Assembly (NCBI GenBank): GCA_023159155.1
Contig: JAJNNX010000053.1
Coordinates: 1-64,000, forward strand
Reading direction: 5' to 3'
Source: Ustulina deusta
Lineage: Eukaryota > Ascomycota > Sordariomycetes > Xylariales > Xylariaceae
Length of the DNA stretch: 64,000 bases
Below the pieces are notes generated by a model that was not told the origin of the DNA, searched no databases, and was given only the letters and a program-made list of their open reading frames with translations. Numbering within the stretch: the stretch's first letter is position 1; the number at the start of each line of letters is the position of its first letter. This document shows, one piece after another, positions 46,731 through 57,917 of this stretch. Both the position numbers and the translations under genes were made by a program.

Positions 46731-49180
46731 CGACAGCGATACAGAATAATGTGGAAGAATTAGAAAAACAAAAACAACCACGGCTTATTGTGGGATTTGT
46801 AGCAAGGGGTTTTTTTTTTCTCCACTCTTGACGCCGAACGAGAAGCTGGTCGGGGAGAGCAACGAGTGAGTTGAGTCAAGTAGACGAGGGGTCTCTATGC
46901 AATGTCCCTAGTCCCAGGGACTGAGAAATCCAACGAGGTGACAGGGAAGTCCTCGTCACCAAATACTTGCTCGGTGTTGGACCTTGGGGCGGTTGACTGG
47001 TTACTATTCAGTCGGTGGGTTACCGGGTGGTGACGATGGATGGTGGTTGGATTGGCCAGGCGACTGCCTATAACTCATGTGACGCCTCCCCTGATGGCGG
47101 CCAAAGATACACGCAGGCAGGCACCTATGTACTTGACAGTGCCTAGTATGCTATGCTCCTTTCATCCTAGACAAAGATAAGTGAGGTTTGAGATGAGTTG
47201 TCTGGAGCTTGAACTGGATGGATGCTTGGGCAGGTCCTGCACCCTCTTCCGTCAGGTCATGCAAGCATGAGGCACCTGCATGTCCAAGATTGCCGTCTAG
47301 TCTGTCTGAGTCTATGTCTGATGCAAAACTGACCTGCCAACGCTGATTGTTCACTAAGCAGGCGTCCTCCTTTCTCTGGATGGACTGTGAGTCTGGCATG
47401 CATGCATGCATGCGTGGGTAAACTTAAGCTTGCCATGACTGGCTGACTCTTATATTCACTTCCAGGTTTCACCATAAGACATATAGGCAAGTTTGCTGGC
47501 ACGACGACGACGACACCGGCGGCGACAATTATTGATTTGCCGCTGGAACGACCTTGAGGGTTGAACCAACTGTTCCTCGCTCATTGGAGTTGTCTCGGCG
47601 TCGCACAGTTGAAGATTTCGAGCTATTGCCGGATCTTTGTGTGGCACAAACACGGTACAACATGGTACAACGTGATGCTGCTCATTTGCGAGATGAGTGT
47701 CGCGACTGAGACGGGGCGAAGATGTCTGTGTTTGCTAGCATCGTCTACATGTCACTGTCTGCTCGCAGCCGCTTATTCATAAGACCATCTCACAAGAGGT
47801 CTTGCTAGCTTGCTAGACAGACACTTAGCCGACCACCTGCTCGGAGGTTAAAGTTGTCAGTAATACGCGAGTAATTTACTTACGTGGTCGAACGGGCTAT
47901 GTGGTTGGATGCTATTCAAGCTACTATCGCCAAGCAAGGTTTGATAAACCAAGGCGTGGGAGAGAGACCGATAGAGGGAGGTAAAGAGAAGAAAACATAA
48001 CGGTAGTAGCATACGAGATTTTGTTCTACAAAACATATCGTGCCAAGATGCAGTGTTGAGGAGCCACCTCATGTCCCTACCTAGGTACATAGGGTATTCT
48101 CCGATGCTCTGTACCTGTGTTGCTACATGTAGTAGTGCACTACGCATTCCCCTTCTCGTTTGTTTTACTCCTGTAGCTACACTGTTTTACTCCATCTACC
48201 TACTTACCCACCTCGGTATCATATCTGGTGTAAATACGCAGATGCTAGCGCTATATAATGCGGCTGATACTGCCGAGGCCGTTAGCCTAACCTGTCTGAT
48301 GTCCAGAGTTTTGCTCGGCAGCTACATATGTAGTCTAGCCTTCTCAGGTTAGGCACTTAGTTACCTCAGTACTGGCGTCTTCTGCCCACCAAGGCACTAA
48401 TGGACGGCTTGGGCGGCGCTGAGATTACCTAGGGACGAGGCACTCAGGCAATGCCCCAGAACCGGACTTGGCGGGGGAGGGGGGAGCTATAATCGGCAAT
48501 AAGACAGGAGAAATCCAGTGAGTTGGCAGCCTATGAGAAAGGGGGAATCTAGGCAGTCTACCTGCCTTCGGTATAGCGCGAGCTTGAGGACTAGCGCGTG
48601 CATCTAGCGCCTCGGCGCGATCCGTCATTCTCTTACATGTACCGAATTGGGCACATCGCTGCAGGTCGTTGCACTGCCTTATTTGCTGTCCCTCGTCTGC
48701 TCATTCGCTCATTCGCTCATTTGCCCGTTCTCTTTTGCCTGCCCATTTTGCATTGCGCATCCAGACTGGAGAGACTATTCTCCCTAAGCAGTCTGTATAG
48801 GTACTGTAGAAATAGATTGTGTACACCACTACGCTCCTTATCTTGCTCTTCTTCTCCTTCTCCTTTCTGTCCGGTGTTGTACCGTACCGTTCCGTTTCGT
48901 CTCGTTTCGTTTCGTCCCGTCTCTCTTGTTCTTGTTTTCTGTGCACTGCGACAACCAAAGAGCTGCGTGCTACCGTCCCGACTTGTCGTCAGGCCCGGCA
49001 GTGGTACGTACGTATCGTATATACACACACACACACACACGTACATACATCCATACCTCCGTATATATACCACACATCTACTGGAGCCCGAACGCCGAAT
49101 TGCCTGAAGCCTCGGACCTGGTTCTGGCTCTGGTCCTCCTTCCGGTTACAGTGCCACCCACGCCTCACTTCCCGTCCAAC
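46731..49180. other. Divergent intergenic region MFS / aspartic protease
   Basis: A 2.4-kb spacer holding the promoters of two divergent genes. It contains a GCATGCATGCATGC run at 47397-47411, GAC/CGA triplet repeats near 47503-47525, a TACCTAGGTA motif at 48079-48088, pyrimidine-rich tracts at 48840-48930 and an (AC)n microsatellite at 49023-49040 in the presumed protease leader. Overlapping frames in 48600-49180 are low-complexity and not considered genes. Confidence 0.45.
49023..49040. repeat. (AC)n microsatellite
   Basis: About nine AC units, 140 bp upstream of the protease start codon, probably in its 5' untranslated leader or promoter. Confidence 0.8.
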
Positions 49181-50764
49181 ATGAGGGCGTCGCTGTCTCT
49201 CATCGGCCTCGGCGCTGTTGCGACATCTGCCGTCGCTCAAAAGGTCGTTTCCCTGGGCTTCTCGAGAGCTGGCCCCGGACACACGAGCCTGCGTAAACGC
49301 GCCGGCACCTATTCTCAAGAACTAAACAACAACCTGACCGGCGGTGGCTACTATACCCAAGTCGCCCTGGGCACGCCGCCTCAGCCCGTCACCCTCATCC
49401 TCGACACCGGCAGCAGCGATGTCTGGGTCCTGGACACGAACGCCGATCTCTGCCAGTCCCAAAGCCTGCAATACTATTACGGCACCTGCCTCGCTACCTA
49501 TGATCCCACCAGCAGCTCCACCTACACACTCGTCGACCCAGATGCCTTCAGCATCCGCTACCTCGATTCCTCAGGCGCCGAGGGGGACTACATCAAGGAC
49601 ACCTTCCACATCGCCGGCACCAGCATCGAGGCCTTGCAGGTTGGCCTCGCCGAGAACTCTACCATCAACTCGGGTCTGCTCGGCATAGGCTTCAGCACCA
49701 ACGTTGCCGCCCTCGACCCTTACCCTAACATCATCGACCTTTTCGTCGCCCAGGACCTCATCGATACTCGGGCTTACAGTCTGTACCTTGTACGTCCACG
49801 CTTCATTTGCATCCCTTCCCCTCGCCGCTTCTCAATACCCGTGTCGTCTGGATACTGACTACACGCACTCTCTTTCCAGGACGATCTCTACGCCGAAACA
49901 GGTACCATCCTATTCGGGGGCATCGACAACAAAAAGTTTATAGGTCAACTCAAATCCGTCGACATCCTCCGTGATACCCAATCGAAACTCTACTCGTCTT
50001 TCACCGTAGCGCTAGACTCCTTGAAGGTTAGCTCCGGTTCTAACTCCGAGGGTTCGGACTTGCTTAGCGAAGAAACGCCCGTCATTCTTGATTCCGGCAC
50101 TACGTTAACGTACCTTCCACCACGCGTCGCTAGGCAAATATACAGCGCATTCAACGCTGTAGATGATACCAGCGTGACTGGTCTCGTGTACGCCAGTTGT
50201 GATCTCCTGACTTCCGAGAAAAACACAACCCTCGACTTCCAATTCGGTGGGAGCGATGGGCCTCTGATCAAGGTTCCCATAGACGAGTTGGTCCTCGATA
50301 ACGTCAAGGGCTATATAGAGCTTGGCCTTGACGTACCAGACCTCCCCTTCGACGATGTATGCAGTTTCGGCATCCAATCGCTTTCCAGCATCTACCTGCT
50401 CGGCGACACGTTCCTGCGCTCCGCTTACGTTGTGTACGATCTAAGCCACAAGAAGATCGCTCTAGCACAGGCCAACCTGAATGCCACGGGAAGCAGTGTG
50501 ATCGAGATCACCGCTGCTTCTGGGATCCCCCTTGTGAGCGGCGTGGCTGCCCAGGAGACTCAAAGCACCGGCGGCAACAATGATGCAGAGTCCTCAAGCA
50601 CAGGTGCTGATGATGCATCTACCTCGGGCACAGATGCCAATGATGAGTCTGCCTCGGACAGTGCTGGCCCCCGAGTCATGCCAGCCCTGAACTGGGAAGC
50701 GGCCACCGTAACGCTCGTCGCAATCCTTTTCAGCCTAGCAGGTGCCGGTCTATTAGCCCTCTAA
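49181..50764 (+). CDS. GPI-anchored pepsin-like aspartic protease (yapsin/SowgP type)
   Basis: Two exons (49181-49789 and 49880-50764; donor GTACGT, acceptor TTTCCAG) encode 497 residues. A signal peptide (about 1-19, MRASLSLIGLGAVATSAVA) is followed by a short propeptide ending in Lys-Arg (39-40), a Kex2-type site. The two catalytic motifs are LILDTGSSDVW (Asp75) and VILDSGTTLTYLP (Asp274), and FGIQSLSSIYLLGDTFLRSAY closes the catalytic fold. The last 100 residues are Ser/Thr/Asp-rich and end in a hydrophobic tail (TLVAILFSLAGAGLLAL) preceded by small residues, the usual GPI-attachment signal. It should act at the cell surface in processing or nutrition. An upstream in-frame extension to 48926 lacks sense; the ATG at 49181 starts the signal peptide. 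Confidence 0.92.
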
Positions 50765-51427
50765 AAAGTCGATTTATACCACATTTCTGCTGTCTTTGAC
50801 CCTCCTGCTGTCTATTGCAGCGTCTTGCTGTGCCTTGGGCACTACACTATAGATTGTTGCATAGCGCACAATAAGAACGAGCTATTTATGTTGTGTCTCT
50901 CGGTCATAAAGGTGCTACACCATCAGCTGTACATAATAATAAAAGAGAAGCCAGGGCCCGTTGCCTTGCATGTTAATAGGAAACAGTTCAGGAGACGGCT
51001 CTGAACTTGGTACATATCCTACACGAAAGATATATGTAGAGAGAGACGAACATAGCTGGGCAGACAATAGAAACAAATAAACAAAGCCTTGGAGAGTGTC
51101 ATTATGGGTGTTATCGAGAGAAGGCGCTGCCAATCTCTAGACTAAAATAACCCTAGATGTAATCAAAATCTGCGCACAATATCTGGCTGATATAGTATGA
51201 CAGACTTGCAAGATAAAAAGGGGATAGTTAATGCAGCAAGCGTAGGAAAAGTACTGCTTCAATTGTCACTCAATGATTAGCTACATAGCTATCGAGGCTA
51301 GGAATTTCGGGGCAAGGTCTCCGGATATCGCGAAGACATGAATGACTCCCTAGTCTGACAATCCTATAGTACAAGAGAAATAGAAGGCTGGAAAGGATCC
51401 ATATGAGAGCAGTATTGATAGGTAGTG
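50765..51427. other. Convergent 3' intergenic region
   Basis: Space between the stops of the protease (+) and the RNA-binding protein (-). It has AT-rich 3'-UTR-like sequence, with AATAATAAAAG near 50935 as a possible polyadenylation signal. No gene seen. Confidence 0.45.
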
Positions 51428-54014
51428 CTAACCCATCTTCTCATACCGCTCTCTTGCCCTATCTTTGGCCTTGGAAACAAAGTCGGCATAGTCGTTCTTT
51501 GTTGCGCGAGCGGCTTCCTGCGCCGCATCGCCAATCTTGCCCCCTTCGGCCCCGAGACCAACACCTGGTGCATAAGCCATCGTTTCAATGATATCAGTTC
51601 GCCCGCCGCCCTCCGCTCCCAACCCTTCGCCGGTGCTCCAACCCATCTTGGCAAGCAAGCCCGCACCCTTGGAGATGGTAGGTTTTTCCGGCAGCTCTAT
51701 GGTAGCCTCAATATCTTTGTTGGTTGGCGGGGTCTTCCGAGGAAGATGAAGTTTTGGTTTCATGGGCTGATTGTGAGCTAGTCGTCGTTCTTTGGCTCGG
51801 TCTCGGTAATTAGATGTAGGCTCCTTGCCCAGAGCCTTTAAATCCTGAGTTGCCTTGGTGATGAGATCCTCATCCTCGAGGTTTGTCTTGTGCATGTCAC
51901 TCATCCCCTCATGTCGACGAAGCGATGGTTCGTTCTTGAACTTGCGCCGACACAAAAGACAGCACATTTGGTCGAGATCCGCATATGACACCGAGGGCAG
52001 AGCTGTGGTGGTACTCTTACTTGCTCCAGTGACAACGGGACCCGTAGTACGGGGCATCTCATCCAAGGACAGTGCCGCGTCAGCAGATTCCTTTGACCCG
52101 TGCAGTTCCGCATGCTTGTTTGCCCACATCTGTAGCTGGGGTGCCATGGCAATAGCCTTTTTGCCAATCGGTGCAGTTAAGTCTTTATCAGCCTTCCGCT
52201 TCTTTGATTCCTTGCCCACTGGCATGTCAGAACCCTGTTTGCTGTAATCCAATTTTTTTTCTTTCTCTTCGTATAGGGACTCGTCAAAGGTTAGATGCTC
52301 ACTTGCATAGACGGAAGGGTTCCAATAGCTTAGTCTGAGGGTTGGGTTGTGAGTTGCCGCAAAGGTGAATTTGCGGTCCTGCTCCTGCACAGGATGCAAG
52401 TAGGGAATAAAGACACCAGAGTGTATGAAGGCAATCGTGACTGGCTTGGATGATATGGTGAATTGAGGGTGTGCGTTATACTTTGCCACGGCAGCTCGAG
52501 CATCGTCAAGTGTAGAAAATTCAGCAAAGCCGTAGTTACAGCTGATTTCCGACAACTTATCCCGCACCATGAATACTCGGATTAGTGAGCCAGGTTTTGC
52601 GCCAAGACCATGTGTGTTACCAATAGGTGCGGTACTCCTCAGCTTTGTCGGCATGCCTGAGGCTTGCTTTGGTTCGTCTTCTTTTGATATGTAGAGCTTC
52701 TTGATGCCAGCCGCAAGGATGGTCTCGTTCGTGGATGGAGCTAACCCACGGATGACAACAAATTGAGACGGAGTCTGCTGAGGACATTCGTCACTTTGAC
52801 CGTCGAGTCGCATCTCGACTGTATTCTCAGCTGGGCCACGGGAGTTAGCTAGGCAGGGAAGGTAACAGATTTGGAAGAAAGGCCTGAGGGCTTGGGTGCG
52901 AGCATGAGGGTGCTTACAAGATCGAGGTGCTTTGCACTGCTTGCATGTGGCCCGGCGAGAAAAATTGTCAAAATGACACTGCTGCTTGGTTGGCCTGGGT
53001 TCCGATCTGCTTTGAGGTGGCTACGTCAGGATGTAGGAAACTCACTAATGTGCACTTCCAATCATCCAAATTCGGTGCCTGACGTCGTTCTCGACTGTAC
53101 TCTATGTATACACGGGTGGGGGCGCCCGTGCGGTCCTCGATGTCGAGAGCTGGATAGTACCGCTCAAGAAAAGCCACAGCATCACTCTCATATTTAAATT
53201 CCGCGAAAGCATAGCACCGACGGCTCCCTACAGCAGAACCTGGGGTTAAACGTGAGAACCGAGGAAGCGACGGGTGTGCAATAGAGAGAATAGCATACCA
53301 ACACGACTGTCGGACTTTATGCGAACCTCGATAAGACCTCTTGCGCCCATATCACGCATGGCATCATCGATCTAATGAACCATCAGGTCAGGTGTGTGGA
53401 ACGATATCGGGTCGGGGCATGTGAATCAGGTGGCTCACCTCTTGAGGCCCCAACCAGTCGGGCACATCATCGAGCTTCAGTGTGTGGTAAGGTCGGCCAG
53501 GCACACGTTGATGGCCATCGCGGTGGTAGTCGTCATCAGGAGAGTGATAAGGCGACGAGGAGCCAGCAGACGCAGCACGCCTCGGGCTGTGTCCAGGACC
53601 ACTTGGTCGTTGGCTCATTTTGTTATTGTCATCATAATCATTGCTGGCGTCGTGATCCCTGTAGGTGTGGCGACCCGGGCGACGGTTGGGCGATTCTCTG
53701 CGGCGGTAGGGGGCGTCTTCATAGGGATAGCCCCGGTGGTCCCCATCGGCATGACTGATGTTTCTTCGGTAGGCGGGAGAGTGATGTTTGCGTGCTCGCG
53801 ATGAATCGTCGCCGCGGGGTCCTCTTGGTGGTGATCTGGAAGAGTCTTCCCTCGCAGGGAAAGTCAGCGCAGGCCCAACGATGACGAGGAGAACATAATG
53901 CTCCAGGCTATATCATGTTTTACCGTGCCGCGAGCGATAATGGTGGTCCCTGGAAGGAGGTCGAGATCTCGACCTCTGGTGGTCGTGAGGACGGTGGTCA
54001 TAGTCATCGTACAT
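51428..54014 (-). CDS. RBM5/RBM10-like splicing factor (RRM, RanBP2 zinc finger, RRM, C2H2, G-patch)
   Basis: Six exons (54014-53924, 53845-53439, 53371-53299, 53227-53046, 52978-52918, 52818-51428) with agreeing phases give about 734 residues. The N-terminal 140 residues are Arg/Ser/His/Asp-rich (SRSRPPSRDHHYRSRH), RS-like. RRM1 spans about 150-245 (RCYAFAEFKYESDAVAFLE is its RNP1 region). A RanBP2-type zinc finger follows (W-K-C-x2-C, then NFSRRATCKQC). RRM2 lies at about 290-410 (QFVVIRGLAPSTNE, NYGFAEFSTLDDARAA). A C2H2/U1-like finger (CCLLCRRKF...RRHEGMSDMH, about 555-580) and a G-patch (GAGLLAKMGWSTGEGLG, about 660-700) complete the RBM5/6/10 order. Members act in the spliceosomal A complex and 3' splice-site choice. 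The start of exon 2 (AAG acceptor) is the least certain boundary. Confidence 0.88.
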
Positions 54015-55118
54015 TGCGATGGCGGTTGCGACAAAGCGATTGCGACAGTGTGATTGCTTCTTGAGCCCGTAGTTTGAATGAGATCATGAGAAAAGAAGAA
54101 ACAAAGAAAAAAAAGACAGATGCAATGCCTGGTGGATAAAGCCGAAAAGCGTACAATGAAGCTGGGTCAGTCGTTTTGTTGTGACCAAGGCTGTGTTTGC
54201 GAGGTGCGGTCATTGACACTAGGCAGGCTGGTGCTTCCAGTCTGGAGGGACAGTGCACGAGGTAGGTCAGTGCTAGGTACCTAATCAGGTAAGGATGAGG
54301 ATGTTCTGGCGAACCTATGTTGGTCATGAAGAATTCCTATATTGGCCAAGCCTAACCCGAACTAGGTACTATGGCTACAAGATTGCATGACTCTTAAGCC
54401 CGAACTGAGAAATTGCTACCAACTCTTCAGTGGTTCTTAAAAAGGAAAGGAGTCTTGTTAAGAATTCAATATATATTTGTTATTCTACGCACTAGAATAG
54501 TTATAACAACGTAGTTATCAAGTTTAAAGAAGTTGAAAGCTGAAAGAAAGGTACTTTTAAAGTGAGTACTTGTATCTGGGGACCTGGCCAATGTAGGCGG
54601 GCTAGGGGATATCAGGGCCCAGAGGCAGATCCCACACTAGGTACCTCCTATGTACGTGTAGGTATGTAAGTATGCAGTTGGTTGGTACCATCATGGATTT
54701 ATCAATCCGACTCCCTCCTATATATACGTACATAGTATGTGTGAGTAGAGCCTCAGGCACTTATACAAGTAATAGGTACCTACATATGGGTACTGTTTAT
54801 GTACCTCACCCCGCATGCATATAAACATCAGTTGCGATGTATATACTATGTACAAGTCTGTACAGCTACACTGGGTCACTTCCATGACATAGATACATTC
54901 CTGTAACTTACACTACCTTAGTACCTACATGTAGTTCTTCCTAGATCCGTGTCTTCTGTCTCATCATCAATTACCATCACTGTAATCACCGTCATATCGA
55001 TCCCGGTCCCGCTCACTCTTTTCGTTACCTTGAAGGTTGCGGCCAGCCATAATCAACATTGGGCGGATCAAAGCGCCATCTGAGGCAATTTTATAGTGAT
55101 TCGTAGGACCCGGACATC
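54015..55118. other. Divergent intergenic region RBM-like / MoaE
   Basis: A 1.1-kb spacer carrying the promoters of both neighbours. It is notable for many GGTACCTA/TAGGTACC-type palindromic hexamers and related TATGTAC words (54270-54280, 54640-54650, 54773-54785, 54790-54870). No gene recognised. Confidence 0.45.
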
Positions 55119-55685
55119 ATGGAGCCTTGCTCCACCGAGATCAGTGAGGAGGGGTGTTACGTTGCCCTCACCTACGAACACCTACAAGTCCAGGATATCA
55201 TAGATCGTGTTCGCAGTCCTCGGGCTGGTGCAATCGTCTTGTTTGCCGGTGAGCCTGCTAAGCCTCTCTCCGACCTTGCGTCGTCTTCAGAATGCTGAAC
55301 ACTCTTCCTCCCCCCTCTAGGCACCACGAGAGATAGCTTTGCGGGAAAGCCAGTCAAGGAGCTTCAGTACTCGGCATATATCCCCTTGGCTCTGAAGACG
55401 ATGCTATCCATCTGCAAGGACATTCTCACGCGCCATGATCTCAAGTCTATTGCCATGACCCATCGACTCGGGACCGTCCCTATCGGTGAGGAAAGTATCC
55501 TCATCGCAGTTTCGGCACCCCATCGCCAGGCTGCCTGGCGGGCTGGCGAAGAAGCTCTCGAGGATTGTAAGAAGCACGTCGAGGTGTGGAAGAGAGAGGA
55601 GTTTGAAGGCGAAGAAGGTGTTTGGCGCGCCAACCGTGATGGCATTCCTGGCCAGAAAATCACCGAAAAAGATGAAGACCATTAA
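55119..55685 (+). CDS. cnxH: Molybdopterin synthase catalytic (large) subunit, MoaE family
   Basis: Two exons (55119-55248 and 55321-55685; donor GGTGAGC, acceptor CCCTCTAG) encode 164 residues, about the usual MoaE length. The start MEPCSTEISEEGCYVALTYE leads into AGAIVLFAGTTRDSFAGK (consensus G-A-x-x-x-F-x-G-x-x-R) and VKELQYSAY. The second exon has THRLGTVPIGEESILIAVSA followed by PHRQAAW (H-R-x-G-x-v-x-x-G-E, then S-x-H-R) and EVWKREEF, which contains the conserved active-site lysine region. The enzyme, with the MoaD-type small subunit, converts precursor Z (cPMP) to molybdopterin in the cytosol, needed for nitrate reductase and other Mo enzymes. The symbol follows the Aspergillus nidulans large-subunit gene. 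Confidence 0.92.
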
Positions 55686-57917
55686 TTTATGACCCCGACA
55701 GCCCAGCTCGGCCACCCTTCGCTGCTGCTGCTCACTGGGTATAAGCTCCAGGCGCCCTTCGCCTGAAAACGACCGCGGTTGGTTGTGATGCTGAGAGCGT
55801 GGACTTGCAACGACAACCCGCTTCAGTCAGCGATCTAACGACACGCGAACCATCTGTACATGGTAATGTGAGCAGAGTGCAGGCCGTCGTTCGTACCAGG
55901 GAGTCTACTTCCAACTGAGCACATACCCTTTGCAGTCTTCAGTCTTGGCATTCGAAGCCATAACCCTGCCGAGTGCGGTTATTGACCATGAGCACCTTCT
56001 CTATTGTGAGCTGTACGGATGGTGGTTGGGAAAAAGATGCTGAATATATCACTCATCAGAGAATGGGTTACTATTCGCTGCGCAGAAAGCATTGGGCTGA
56101 TCCCTCGTTGCAGGGCGGATCACGGTGGCCCCGAAGTCGTAAATCTATCGAGCTAGCATCGGGTCTTCTCACTCACTTGAAAGCACAGAAGCCACGAGAG
56201 GGGGGTATTAGCCAATTGAGTTGGCTAGACTTTTAAACACGGTATACAATCTGCGCCTGACTTCTTCCATTTCGCCTAAGGATCCTGATAGGCGAAGTTG
56301 GAACCTCTTACTTCTATAGCTTCTCTACCTCTTCAAGACTACGTGAGACTATTAGGACGCAACAATTATATGCAGACCAATCCACCAGCCGAAAGCTACG
56401 GCGTCTATTTTCGTCTCACGGGACTGCAACTCCTCGCTGACAAAGCACATTGGTTGCCTGTGCGTCTTCTGGCTAAATTGGCCCGGGTAGATCAATTTAT
56501 GCTGCATCGCTAGGCCATCATTAAAGCTACCCAACTTGCCGAGAGAGCTGAAAAAAAAGTTTACATCACCCGTTGACATATACTATCTACATGCTCATTA
56601 CGAAGAATAACTAGTTGCATCTGTGTTTCAAACATTTATCTATATGAGAAAGCTCGTGCAAATAAAACGATGCCATCATACAATACAACGATCGGCGAGG
56701 CCACTATTCATTGACATGGTCTACCTAGCTATATAATTGTTAGTGAGATATTACATCAACATATCGCGCGCAGATAGTCCTTCATATAGAAAGTAAGGTA
56801 CCGTCATTGATACCAAGTAGTCGTATTGCCTGAAGTTCTGCGACAACCCTTTTTTTTTTTTCAGCCCTTGCCGCATTCTCGATATCCATGGATTGCGGTA
56901 TTATGATGTGACTATACCGTTAATGGTACTAGAAGAAGCAGTAGTCTAGATCAAATACCCCCTCTTCCACTGTACATCAACATATCTGCAACAAACCAGT
57001 TGTCATGAGTTCACTTTGCCGCGCCAACTTTTGGAGTCGCAGTGCCTAGGTTCGAGCTACGCAACGTAGCATTGGGGTAGCAAGACGTATCTAATGTACA
57101 AGTTACCTCTTCATGTCATCGACCTTACCCTTGTCCGCCCCTCCCTGGAGAAACTCCACGGGGGGGGGGGGAGCAAATGGGGTATTTTTCTATCCTGCCC
57201 AAAGCGTTATCTCCATCTGAGCTCATTGGCGGATATGATGTTTTGTGTTGTTCGAGGTGACCCCCTCCCCCAGAAAATGGTGATTATATCAGAGATATCT
57301 TATCTTCAGAAAGACAAACCAAAAAAAAGTGCGGTATTTTCTTGCTTCTCTCGAAAGCGGAGCAACAGTGGCCGGTCGTGAGCAGTCAGGTCCCAGGTAA
57401 CATTTCGTTTGAATTTGACTAGACCTTAGGGACCGACGTTATCCATAGTTTACAGCAAAAAGACTGTCAACTGCGTCAGAGATTATGGTAGCAATGGGCT
57501 AGTCAACTTGGACATCTAAGATAGCAGAGTATCCAATTTAGGCATGTTAGCTGCGGATAGGGTATCTCCATCCTACCGATCCCAGGAACCAATATCGGTA
57601 CAAACCAATCTGCGGGCCTGCCGCCCGGCCTTTAATCGTGAGGCATGCCATATAGACTAGGTAGTGCTTATCTGCATTCTGGTAATGACAATGGCCATGG
57701 CCAACGGTCCTGTTTATGCTCCATTTACCAGTTATATGGTCCTGCCGATATATTAACGATAATTGCTACGCCACCGCTACCAATCCATGTCTCTGTTTCT
57801 ACAGCTTCTGGTGCCAACCATTTTCTCTACTTCTCCCTCATAAGTTGAGCTTTCGCCTTGTCACAGATTGAGCATTAATTAACCGCCTCACGTAACGAAT
57901 GAAGTGCTCTCAGGACC
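55686..57917. other. 2.2-kb intergenic region MoaE / OPT transporter
   Basis: Normal composition, with homopolymer runs (T run near 56850, G run at about 57161-57171). Short frames such as 55973-56236 show no recognisable content and no conserved start context. It contains the OPT promoter. No RNA gene or repeat identified. Confidence 0.4.

Noticed and set aside
48598..49180. Several long overlapping frames upstream of the protease
   Set aside because: They are driven by pyrimidine tracts and the AC microsatellite; the signal peptide starts at 49181.
55973..56236. 87-codon plus-strand frame between MoaE and OPT
   Set aside because: No family resemblance, no intron partners and no start context to support it.
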